Of a DNA stretch of 64,000 nt, positions 46,701 through 56,828 are shown piece by piece. Source of the DNA: Tribonema minus (lineage: Eukaryota > Sar > Xanthophyceae > Tribonematales > Tribonemataceae); assembly GCA_017506865.1 (NCBI GenBank), contig JAFCMP010000011.1, forward strand, positions 1-64,000, given 5' to 3'. The translations under genes were made by a program, and so were the position numbers. Position 1 is the first letter of the stretch. Every line of letters begins with the position of its first letter. The notes under the pieces were generated by a model. That model did not search any database. It was not told the DNA's origin and saw only the letters and a program-made list of their open reading frames with translations.

Positions 46701-49700
46701 TATTAGCTGATACTTGGAGCTATGTGTCAGCCGTGTGTGAGTTGTTGACAGACTTGATGCAATATCGTCATTGGTTTGCCTTCCTGATGAAATGTGCCTG
46801 CTGCTTTGCCGCGCTGCTGTTCTGCACTGTGCATGTATACTCTTTGCTGCAATGCTCGAAGCAGTTGCCCACATCTAATTACAAAGGCTGCACATGGCGG
46901 CATTTCAATTCATCGTCATGTACTATTACGCATCTGAAAACTGGCAGATGCGGATGTGTCTGCACACTGAACAAGGAAACTTCAAGAAGGTCAGAGAGGA
47001 AGAAACTAACGTGATGACACAGCGGGGCTCACTGGTGTGACTCTCCTCTGTCGTGACTCTCTCTCAGCCAATCGATAACTACATCGACCTGGATGATGTG
47101 AAGCCAGGGCATATGTGGGTGCCCATCAGTCTCGACAAGTTTGACCCCAGCACGGATGACTTGCTGGTCAAAATGTGCCAGCTCAACTACAAGGACTACG
47201 CAGAGGCGCCCTGGAAGGTACAGTACCCACATATCCTGCCCCATTTGCTTTATCTCTGAAGCCTGAAATTCAAGAGCACTGGCACAGGTTGCAAGGTGGG
47301 GCACACAGTTGAAGGTACTTGCATACCCTATATGCTTCTCTTCGGAAGCTAGAAAGTGAAGCGTGTCTGCACTGGCACAGGTTGCAAGGTACTGGTGGGG
47401 CACAGTTGCCATATTGCGCACGTTCTGCTGGCAGTGCATGCGCACTGTGTTCAGTGGTGCGCAAAAGAAGCTGTCCGGTGCAGAGTCCGTCTTGCCATTT
47501 TAGTCTTTGATTTGGTGCCACACACTGCCGCTCATACTGCCTCAGCCGGCGCTCGCAGCAACATATTGTCATTAAGGTTCATTTTGTTGGTCGTCGCTGC
47601 ATTCATGAGGCTACAATTATAATGCTTTGATGCAACGGTTCGCGACTTGCATAAGACTGCGCCGCTCCAGCACGGCGGCAGCACACTTATTTTGATGCGG
47701 CTTCAAATGCGCTCATGAGTCTGCAACTTCAGTGCAAGTACTGGCAGCCGATGTTGCAGCTGGTGGCTTGCAAACAGCGGCATGGAAGTGAAACTGAAGA
47801 TAGCTCCATGGTTGATGTGGTCCTGGTTGTATGCTGCTCTGTATTGCCTGTGCACTTTACCAACGCCCTGCTGTGCTCTCTGTTGTCTTGTGGTGCCGCA
47901 GCTGCCCATGGGCAACCTGGTGAATGTCCATTCTAACTGCATCGAGCTGGAGGTAAGAACTCAATAGCAACATGCTTGTCTAAGCAAGCATTTAATGCTT
48001 CACAAGGCAGGTCATGATGTGCATGCTTCTGCCACAGAGAATTGATGTACTTCTACTGATCTGCAATCACAGTCCATGCTGCAGCCTGATCTCAAAGCTC
48101 GTTTCATGTCCTCATTTCGTTGCCGAATTCAATCCTTAGTCATGAGGCTTTTCTTTTTTTAAGTTTGTGGAGTTGAAGTTTTCATTGTCGCCAAGTCACT
48201 CAGGTGACGCAGTATACTGGACGTGAGTCGTGTGAGCAGATAGCCAACATGCGCTATCATTGCCCTTGTGCTGTCTTTTTGAGTGACAAAGAATTTATCA
48301 ACCATGAGGTGGCGTGCACCTACATGGAAGCAGTGGTGTCGCATTCAGAATGCAACATGCGGTGAGCTCTACGGCTTCACCAGAGCTCTGAGGCACTTCA
48401 GCATGATGTGCCAGCGATTGCTTTTGCATATGCTGGCAGCAATCTGTGTGAATCTATAGCTGTGCATGCTGCTGGCACACGCCACGCTTGCTGACAAATC
48501 CTGCGCCGACGTTGAAGGTTTCATCAATCCATTGCTTCTATGTATCAATGCTGCAGGGGGACCACGTTAAGCTGGTGTACGCATCAGTGCTTGAGGTATG
48601 TATGTATACCCCCCCAGATTGCAATTTCATTTTGGATCCGGCTTGCTGACTGTGCATCCACGTTTGGCAGACATGCTTCAGCTGGCTTGAATGCATAGCA
48701 GTTGCTGCGTTGCAGGTAATTTGAAGTGAGAGGCAAGGGGTTTGCAGCTCGTAATTAAACCAGCAAGAGGCATTTTCGCATGCCACCGCTGAATGCAGAG
48801 AGTGTTGGGCAATTGCCTGTGTGATTGACATGGGCACCTGCTGATGCAGTGCACTACGACTGGTCTGCCAATCATTGCATGTTGGTGCTGAAAAGGGTTT
48901 ATTGACACAGCGTGGGCTTAAGCCAGTAGTCTGAATAAAAGTGGTGTAGAAGTATTTTGGTTACCTGTCACTATTTGTAGATGGGGTTAAAAACAATGCC
49001 GGAAGTTCTGTCTGTCTTAGCCGAGTACCTAGATGTGCCGAATGTGAGCTGTCGAATGACCATTTCGCCATACTTGTGTAACTGAGAGAGGGGGTGTGCT
49101 GATCGTGCTGCACCTGGCATGTTCAGATGCTGCAAATGCCTACCATTCTAGAAGAATCACATAATCTGCTGCATGCAAGCATTGAAGCAGGTCGTGGCTG
49201 CATTGGCATTGCACTTGGTCATCATCAGCGCAACAAGTTGCGCGTTTTAGTGCCAGACACCAGTACATAGAGTGCGTACTCACTCACCTGACATTTGCTG
49301 CCCTGTCCCTGTGCTTTGCTGTATCAGGAGGCACTACGACGGCATCCATCCAGGATACTGCCACCGACAGGCTTCATCTATCACGAAACCAGGTGAACAC
49401 ATGGCATTGTGAGCATCTTGAGGCTTTGAAAGCAACAGCAATCAAGCGCGTGTGTCGGCGCGAGCGCAGGCATGTATGTATGCATCCTCTTAACCTACTG
49501 CTCCAGAAGGTGCAATGTACTACTTCTAGCAGCATGGCATGGAGTTTTTTCAGGGTGTTTATGGTAAGGTTAGGGTCAGGATTACTTGCCTCTGCACTTG
49601 ATCGCCTACAACACATACTTTGAGATACCTTGCTATTGTACTGTGCTACATAGCGACGTTCCAGCAGCACAGTACAATAGCAAGGTATCTCACTCACATG

Positions 49701-52700
49701 GTTTTGGGTCTCTGCGATGCTCAACATGACACGCCCACTGCGCCTATTGCTCCACTATTAGGTGTGGGTCGACTCTGGTGGCCAACATGCTGGCGAGCAT
49801 TCCTCATAACCTGGTGTGGTCAGAAAGCACCGGTCCGTGGAAGGTTCTTCACACATGCAAGGACTGCCAGGTAAGATTTATGCTGCCTGAATGGCATTCA
49901 CAATGGTTTCTGCTTCATCCTTTCAGCATGGTGACAATCATGTATGGGTCCACTTGGTGGCACAGCAGTGACTTTGTTTCCATAAATCCTTCTTAGCTGA
50001 AGAGTATACCTGGAGGTAGTCAAGTGGTGCTACGATCAATGCTTATGGGCAAGAGACCTTTCAGGCCGCAAGTCTTCTGAAGTCATGACGCGCGCAATTC
50101 TCCGCACATCGTCAATGCTTACGCTGGCCAAGGGGCTTGTTGTGGCCTCAGATGACCTGATAGAGCATCAGCTGTATGCTCTGCATCTGTACATTGCACC
50201 GATTTGATCATGCGGCGCAAACTTGGAGTGAGGCCTCATGTGTCAGTCTTGATCAAGCCGTACCTCAGCTCTTGCACTATACCTGGCGTCAAATACATCG
50301 ATGTCATTCCTGCATCATGTTGCCATGAACTCCGCTGACCCCCCCCCCCCCCCCCCCCCCGTGATCCCCTTCTGCTCCGTCAGACTGAGCAATTAGCAAA
50401 GTACATGCGGTTGGTGGTGACACTGATGGGCAGGGCCCCTCGAGACCCCCTCGTGGGCGAAGAGCGCCCCTCACGACTATTCTTCAAGCTGCAAAGCTCT
50501 GAAGGTGTGGACGTGTTGTCCTTGGCGTTTCCGGAAGTTCCATGGATGTTCCTGTTCAGGGAGCCTGTTGAGGTGAGATGCCCTGCAGTGGAACAGCTCA
50601 TGACCAACGATGGCAGCAAGCGACAGTGGGCTTGCTTATCTGGGGCAAGGTAGTTCACAGGTTGCTTTAAACGCCTGTCAAGCACAAGCATAGCGTACCA
50701 TACTTTGTGGAATGTGTGTTGGTTGCTGAGCCAAGTTCCTTGCTCTGTGCACCTGTTTGCATATTTCTGGGCTGGGATGACAGACTGACAGACCCCCTGA
50801 GCTCCTAGCCAACCCACTGCATCACCCAGGACTTGATGCTATTCGTTGTTGTATACAGGACCCTAAAATGAGGTTGATTCAAACGCTGTCAACATCTTTT
50901 TACGCGTTTGCTGCCATTTGCATGCCTACATTTCAAGGGCGCTCGCCTGTGTGCAAGCATGGTCGTACCGTGCTACCTCAGATCACAGCCGTGCTAACTG
51001 AGCTTGTGGCTGCTGCTGCCCCCCTTGTACGCGTGCCTGTATTGGTGGCAGGTCATGATGTCACGCATGGGCGCACAGCGCATTGGCATGGAAGGCACAC
51101 ATGTGAGATGTGAAGTCAGATTGCAGTATTAAGCAGGTTCACGCATGAGATACAGAAGCCATTGAATGCTGTGGCACAAAATTGACAAACATGAAACGTA
51201 GTTGAGGCCAATGTTGAAATAGGCAGCACAGACACCAGAGCTGAAAATTTGTTGTTTGCGGCCACGTCAACCATGCAATGTATCGCATTTGCTGTGTTTT
51301 GGTGATGCTGTTGTGTTTACAAGATAAAGCAATGATCAATTGCAGTGACTCTTGACTTCTAATCATGCCCTATCGTCAGCGTAGTGCATGTATGCCAGCA
51401 TTGTTGGGTGTCTACGCTGCAACTGTCACTTTGCGTTAACAGTTGCGCTATGGTTTTTGCCACATGTCACCATGTCATAACAGTCCCATGATGACATCCG
51501 TTAACATTTCAACATAATGTCGCGCCGTGGAAGTCATCTTCTGACTTGCATATGCTTTGTGTGCGCATGCAGGATGACGTTGCTCAGAAACTGCAGCAGA
51601 TGGCTGGCAAGCAGGCGCAACAGGTAATGCACTGCCATTGCATAATCACACTCAAATGAATTCAGCGACTGCTTCCGATGAATGCTTCCAGCGGTGGTGC
51701 AGACTGACTCTGAGATGTCAACCAGCACTCATCCTATCACACTGTGAGCCTGATGATGCATCAGTTGCAGGCAGCATATGAGGGCAGACGCAGATGCTGA
51801 TGCTGCTGAGGTCTGATGGGTAGCAAAAATTTGGCAAACAGTACCACATGCCGCACACAAACACGGTTGAAATCGGTCTGTAACGGAGCAGATGGCTTGC
51901 AGACAACTAGACAACAGCCAAATGCTGTATTGTAAATCTGAAGGCGCAGGGACGATGGTGGTTCCAGTGATTCGAGAATCGCTTTCGCGCTTTTGTTGAG
52001 TCGTTGTCATTCTACTCACTGTGCCTCAGTTGCGCCCACAAACAGACGACTCTAGCCAACTGGCACCCAGCGTGCAACCAAAGCGACAAAGATTTGTCCA
52101 AATTATCTGAAGGTACGGCAAATTTGGGTTGCCGCAGTGAGTGACCGTGAGCACAGTAGTCTTGACTTGGAGGTACAGGCACAAGACACACGATGACCCA
52201 TGTGTGCACATGTGCTCGCACGCGACAGGGGCCTATACGCTGCGTTTAGTTGTCGCCATAGTTGCGCGGCAGGCGTGTTCATATCTGCTGTGTTGCCGAT
52301 GCTTTGCTGCTGGCAGGTGCGAGGGGGGGGCAGTCCGCCTCAGGCAGAGATGAGAAATGCCAAGACGCTGGCTGGCTTCTGTCAGAAGGCCATTACGGTG
52401 AGATGCATTGGCTTGCACCTGCTCAGTCTCACTCTTGCTACTGCTGATTACTGGTGGTTTTGATTGCTTTGCCGTGGGGAATGATTCCTAGGCGGCGGTG
52501 GCTGTGTTGAGGGGCTTATGTTGGCTCATGGAGCATCAGCGTAGGTGCAAGATGTAGGCAACTGGTCTGCTTCTGCATGCAGCATAGCAGCACCAGCAGC
52601 TATGGCAAGATTGTAAAATGGGATGTCTCAACATAAAATCGGCGTAACTACGCATGGCAACATGAAATCGACATAATTTTGCATATTGTTGCCGACTGCC

Positions 52701-54494
52701 GCAATACATCCCATGTTGTCCAGGTGTTGTGAGCAAGTAGGTTGCCTTTGCCGGTTCAGGGCGCTGCATACTTTTGGCACAAGAATGATGACGTGATGAC
52801 CCCAGCATCGCATAACCCCACACTGCAAGTCATGACATATCCCACACTGCCCATAACCTCTTTTGAGCACTGACAAATTGGCAATTGTCATCCATTCGGC
52901 ACATTGTCTTTGTCCCGCAGTTTCACGCAGCGCACGAGTTCCCCATTGCGCGCATGCACTATGGTAGAATACACACATTTGGCCGTAGAGCACTGACACC
53001 AACAATCCTCAACCAAGTACTGTGAATTGTTTTATTTATTTGACATTGGCATCTTGCAACGGCGTTTCAGGCGGCGCATGAGCACCCGGGCAAGGGCATG
53101 ATGGTGGAATACACTTACCTGCCCTCGGTCATGTGGGAGGAAGTGCTGCCAAAGCACTTTGGGGTGAAGATTGGCTTGACAGAGAGGGCAGCCTTGCTAA
53201 AGGCATCAGAGCACTACTCCAAGGTGCGCAAACGTGTCAGCTGCGTGGGTTGTCTGGCTGCACGGTGGTGATGCTGTGGCAGCCACTATCCTTTATTGCG
53301 TCTTGCACCGTTCACTTGTCAGCACCACTGCTAGCTTCTTTTTTCACGTGTGTGTTATTAACCAATGCAAGACTGCAAGGCTTCTTTCTTCAAGAGTGTG
53401 GTACTCAATGCAAGACTGCATCCTTCATCACGTGCGTCTGTGCCTTAGTGAGCACTGACTCAATCCAGTTGCAGATGCACCCTGAGAGCGTCTCATCCAC
53501 CGACACTTGATGGCACTGTCACTGCGCCTTGGGGGGGCACGACCTTGCACTCACATGGTGGACAGAACAGGATGCGCGCACGCCTACTAGTCTCTGGTAC
53601 TTCACCTGCTGCTGAAGTTGGGTACTTGAAGTAAACTGGTTGACTCTCACCTACAGTTATTGGTAAGTTACCCGGTGCAGTGACGTAGCGCCACTGCATT
53701 TAAGCATGCAACATGGCCGCGGCTACAGCAGTAGCGTGTGAGAACTGATTGAACTTGCCGTGAGAACTGAATTTCTTGCGTGTTGATTTTTTTCTTGTTT
53801 GGCAGGCCGCCGAGAACTCAAAGACCGCATTCAGCGATGACAAGGAAGCCAAACATCAAGCAGCGTCGCCTGCTGTTAAGGTACGTAGAGTTCAGCACCG
53901 GCATTCGGGGCAATTGGACACTTCAGAGTAGTACTTTGCTTCATGCTTCATCTTATGCAGGTGTGAGTTTAATGCAAGCAGTGTGTCCACAACAGACTTC
54001 ACTTGGGCCTTGTGCTCGCTCAACCCAGATGCAGCCTTGATCTGCAGAAGCTGAAGCACTGGCAGCAGGGCAGCGCTAGGCACTTGTAGGCACTGAAATG
54101 TTGTAGCATGCGCCTCAGGTCCGCAGCGAATCGTTGTGTGTCACAACACTGCAAAGCTCCAATGAGTTGCTTAAGTCACTAAAGAAGCTGCTGGGTCTGG
54201 CAGTGCTGTTGTTGCCACCAAGGACGTACAAACCAGTTGTTGTCGGCCCTATCAACAAGGCTCTGCACAGCAACATCGCACCACCATTTTCGCCCCTTTG
54301 CCTTCCGCTTGATGCTCACCGCCACACGCGCGCTGTTCGCTTTTTTTTTCACCTCACCAACCTACTCGCCCTGTGTGCCGATGAATGTCTATCTGCAGGC
54401 GGCCTCGGACAAGATTCTGATGCCGCTTTATCAGCAGCTCCAGGCTATGCAGATGTGGCTTCCGGAGGAACAGCGGCAGACGGTGCAGAGCTAG
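43739..54494 (+). CDS. P-loop sulfotransferase-like protein
   Basis: Sixteen-exon model: 43739-44011, 45578-45673, 46508-46564, 47068-47217, 47902-47952, 48557-48595, 48981-49043, 49328-49392, 49762-49870, 50384-50572, 51052-51102, 51573-51623, 52317-52397, 53071-53223, 53806-53880, 54399-54494. The sum is 1599 bases (532 residues), with phases consistent throughout. Key motifs are MWVPISLDKFDPSTDD and DYAEAPWKLPMGNL before the core; HETRCGSTLVANMLASIP, the P-loop expected to bind the PAPS 5'-phosphate; RLFFKLQSSEGVDVL; and PWMFLFREPVEVMMSRMG, a likely 3'-phosphate/substrate region. VEYTYLPSVMWEEVLPKHFG lies near the end. This order fits eukaryotic sulfotransferase-family proteins. The first two exons are less certain. 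The intron 46565-47067 uses a GC donor (gcaagt). Acceptor substrate unknown; no clear membrane segment. Confidence 0.65.
45605..45855 (+). repeat. Duplicated donor edge (RIREEIMA|gtgcgt)
   Basis: Two ~123-base units. The first (from 45610) holds the end of exon 45578-45673, LQRGFPRDALERNRIREEIMA cut by gtgcgt. The second (from 45733) repeats it as LQRGFPRDVCERKRIR and VEIMA with a gtacgt donor. Both units stay in frame when read through. Confidence 0.8.
46069..46088 (+). repeat. Short TTAGGG run
   Basis: Three perfect ttaggg units plus tt inside an intron of the sulfotransferase-like gene. Could be an interstitial telomere-like repeat or chance; too short to define the telomere type. Confidence 0.55.
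46087..46210 (+). repeat. ~67-bp diverged tandem repeat
   Basis: ttgcttggacacctcatcctg…attgcgagtcagg is repeated as ttggcttgaacatctcatcttg…catcgcgagtcgcagg. Intronic, adjacent to the TTAGGG run. Confidence 0.6.
47274..47408 (+). repeat. ~94-bp intronic tandem repeat
   Basis: cactggcacaggttgcaaggt…ggggcacagttg occurs at 47276 and again at 47370, within the intron after exon 47068-47217. Confidence 0.65.
49621..49692 (+). ncRNA. Perfect 27-bp hairpin in an intron (candidate small-RNA precursor)
   Basis: Arms 49621-49647 and 49666-49692 are perfect reverse complements (tgagataccttgctattg…; …caatagcaaggtatctca) separated by an 18-base loop. It sits in the intron between exons 49328-49392 and 49762-49870. 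A perfect stem of this length is unlikely by chance. Expression as an RNA is inference; it could also be a tiny foldback element. Confidence 0.5.
50339..50360. repeat. 22-base C homopolymer
   Basis: An uninterrupted C run 23 bases before the acceptor of exon 50384-50572, forming part of its pyrimidine-rich tract. It could form an i-motif, or a G-quadruplex on the other strand. Its length is likely to be uncertain in the sequence. Confidence 0.85.
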
Positions 54495-55157
54495 GCCAGC
54501 CTGAGGCATGCAGTCATCACTGCGGTGGCTGTCACACGCATCGCGAAATCCACTGCAGGGCAGCGGCAACAGCAGTTGGCTGGGGGCGCTTGCAAGTGCC
54601 TATATGGCACATGTCTGCGTGTACATGAGCACAGAGGAGGCGCAGCGTCTCCAGCTGCTTGCATGCTGCGCGGCACCAGACACAAGTGGTTTGGCGACCC
54701 TAGCTTTCAACTCATCCCTCCACACCTTTCCCCAAGTTGAGGTCGTCACCACCCCAGCAGTCCACAATGGCTGCCTCCTATGATGCCAGTTATTGGATTC
54801 AAAGATCAAAAACGAGTGAAGGCGTGCGCCACTAGTCCTTCAGCGAGGTCACATACAGCAAAATTTGCGCGCGCTGCACAGTCCAGCATTGCAAGGTAGC
54901 AGCTCATTGTTGGTGCGTGAAGCATGTTCGCAGCATGGCTGATTTTCCGCATGCCGCCCACAGTGAAATACATCAAGGTCAATTATGTTCAGCAAATGCC
55001 GACAGTTGCCATTTCACTGCTGATGCCGCCTTGCCATGTGAGCAACATCAATGGCTCTGGTCTCATGTGATCAGTGCCAGCATAAACTGGAACGATCAAA
55101 GAGTGATCATGTGGATGCTTAGTGACCTGAAACGACCACTCAGCAAGGTGCATGCAT

Positions 55158-55470
55158 CGTGACGGCTTTGAAGAGAATCTGATGTATTTTGTGGAGGGTG
55201 TGTGCGCACAGCAAATTCAGACATGCAGCACTGGTGCACACACACCTGCGACCACAAAATCGTGACAGCTTTGAAGAGAATCTGATGTGTTTAGTGGAGT
55301 GTGTGTGCGCACAGCAGATTCAGACAGCACTGGTGCGCACACACCTCGCACACACACACCACAAAACACATTAGATTCTCTTCAAAGCCGTCACGATATT
55401 ATGGTCGGAGGTGTGTGTGCACCAGTGCTGTATGTCTGAATCTGCTGTGTGCACACACGCTCCACAAAAC
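55158..55470. repeat. 103-bp direct repeat plus inverted copy (foldback)
   Basis: Direct copies begin at 55158 and 55261 (cgtgac(g/a)gctttgaagagaatctgatgt). The segment 55187-55290 returns inverted at 55366-55470, separated by 75 bases. A transcript would fold into a ~105-bp hairpin. It lies between the sulfotransferase-like gene and the F-box/ankyrin pseudogene. Probably a foldback or MITE-like element or a small-RNA locus. Confidence 0.8.
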
Positions 55471-55499
55471 CGTTGTGACACGTGGCTCCAGGAACGCCC

Positions 55500-56480
55500 T
55501 AGTGGGCCGGGCGCATGGGTTCTGCTGGGAAAAAAACACACAATCGAACAACGCAAAGAAACAGGGCGCTGCTGCTGCGAGCGCGCCCGGCGTCAGCGGC
55601 TGCTGTGCACGCCGTTGCGTGCAGGGGGCAGCTTGTTTTATGCAGCCACTGAAGGACATGCAGGCAGCCTCCGCGTACGGCTGCTGAGAATATTATGACG
55701 GGGTGCAAGGGGCAGCCGTTTGCGTGCGCCCACTGTAGAAGCTGGAGCCTGAGGTGACCGTGATAGGCCGCGTTGTAGGACGTCATGTTGCTCTACGGGC
55801 AGCCGCGGCACTCCGCGCGTATTGCGGGATGTGCAGGTGGCAGCCTGCTGCGGCGCCACTGCATATACCTTCGCGCCAGTCGCATCCAACCTGACCTTGA
55901 GCACCTCCAGGTGCCCTCCGCGCGCCGCCGCAGTGCACGTGCTAGAACAGAGTTACTCAAGTCGCACCCGATGACGTGAGCCACTGCAGCACTTCCAGGT
56001 GCGCGGTGATCGCTGCTGCTGCGCTTGCATGCATGCTCCAGGGATGTCACTGCCAGTGGGCATGTGCCCACTAAAGCATCCGCAGATGCCCGCGCTCAGC
56101 TGCAGCCGCTCGAACGCCCACAATTTGAGCTCTGCCCACGCCGTTTGCGCGTAGATGTAGGTACTGCACCACCTCTAAAGGACCGTAAGCAGCAGCATGC
56201 TTCAGCATAAATGTGTAGTCTCCTTGCCCTCGTTTGAAACCGCCCACGGGGCACGGAGCAATCATGGCCCGCGCAGTCGTTTCTTTCTGTGATGAGGCCC
56301 ACCCCCTGTTCTGCATGGTACTGGCGTATAGCGCGCGCCACTCCATGCTCACGGAAGACAGCTGGAGGTATCGCCCATTCGGCAGGAACTCAAAGACTTT
56401 TGTCCACATGTCTGAGGGATCAGCGAATGGAAGGGGCCCAAAAGTTGGTACTGATGCTGCAAGAAAAAGCAGGCACATGC
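55500..56480 (-). pseudogene. F-box/ankyrin-like repeat gene, decayed
   Basis: Minus strand. An F-box-like start (DMWTKVFEFLPNGRYLQLSS, then VSMEWRALY) is followed by ankyrin-like units (LKHAAAYGPLEVVQYLHLRA; AAAAERGHLRML; AHLEVLQWLTSSGA; YNAAYHGHLRL; GGCLHVLQWLHKTSCPLHA). The chain is broken by a TAG right after GHLRML, where a Gln codon would be expected, and by frameshifts near 56050, 56000 and 55790. The family is known from many protist genomes as substrate adaptors of SCF ubiquitin ligases. Here at least one break is a substitution, so true decay is likely. Confidence 0.6.
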
Positions 56481-56828
56481 TCAACAGACAGGCGCGTCCG
56501 ACCTGTGCGGCGTCATGATTATGCAGCAGATGAAATGTCACGGCAAACGCGCTAATTTCAATCCCTGCAAAGAGATGCAAGTAGACCACAGGACACGGAC
56601 CGTGAGCCTGGTCAAATCACAAAGGATCAATTCAAGCAAGCTTGGGAACACACATCTGACCACTATGCTGCTGGCTCGCTTTCGCTGTGGCGTCACAAGA
56701 AGGTGTAGGAGGCAGGACACAGGCCTCTTCCTGATGGCAACCATATGGCTCTTCTGCCAAAGGTTTTCTTCCGAAAACTTCAACAGCAACTTGATGTATG
56801 ATTTAATGAGCTTGACAAAGTAGATGGT

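Noticed and set aside
48200-48365. Open stretch GRESCEQIANMRYHCPC in the same gene
   Set aside because: Not needed for phase, no good donor, and no family resemblance.
49127-49190. Possible extra exon (MLQMPTILEESHNLLHAS) in the sulfotransferase-like gene
   Set aside because: It has splice signals but the wrong phase; joining 49043 directly to 49328 keeps the frame and the motif spacing.
18566-56090. Reassigned stop codons (TGA, TAA or TAG as sense)
   Set aside because: The modelled genes end normally at TGA or TAG; the odd in-frame stops are isolated and better explained by mutation, error or readthrough.
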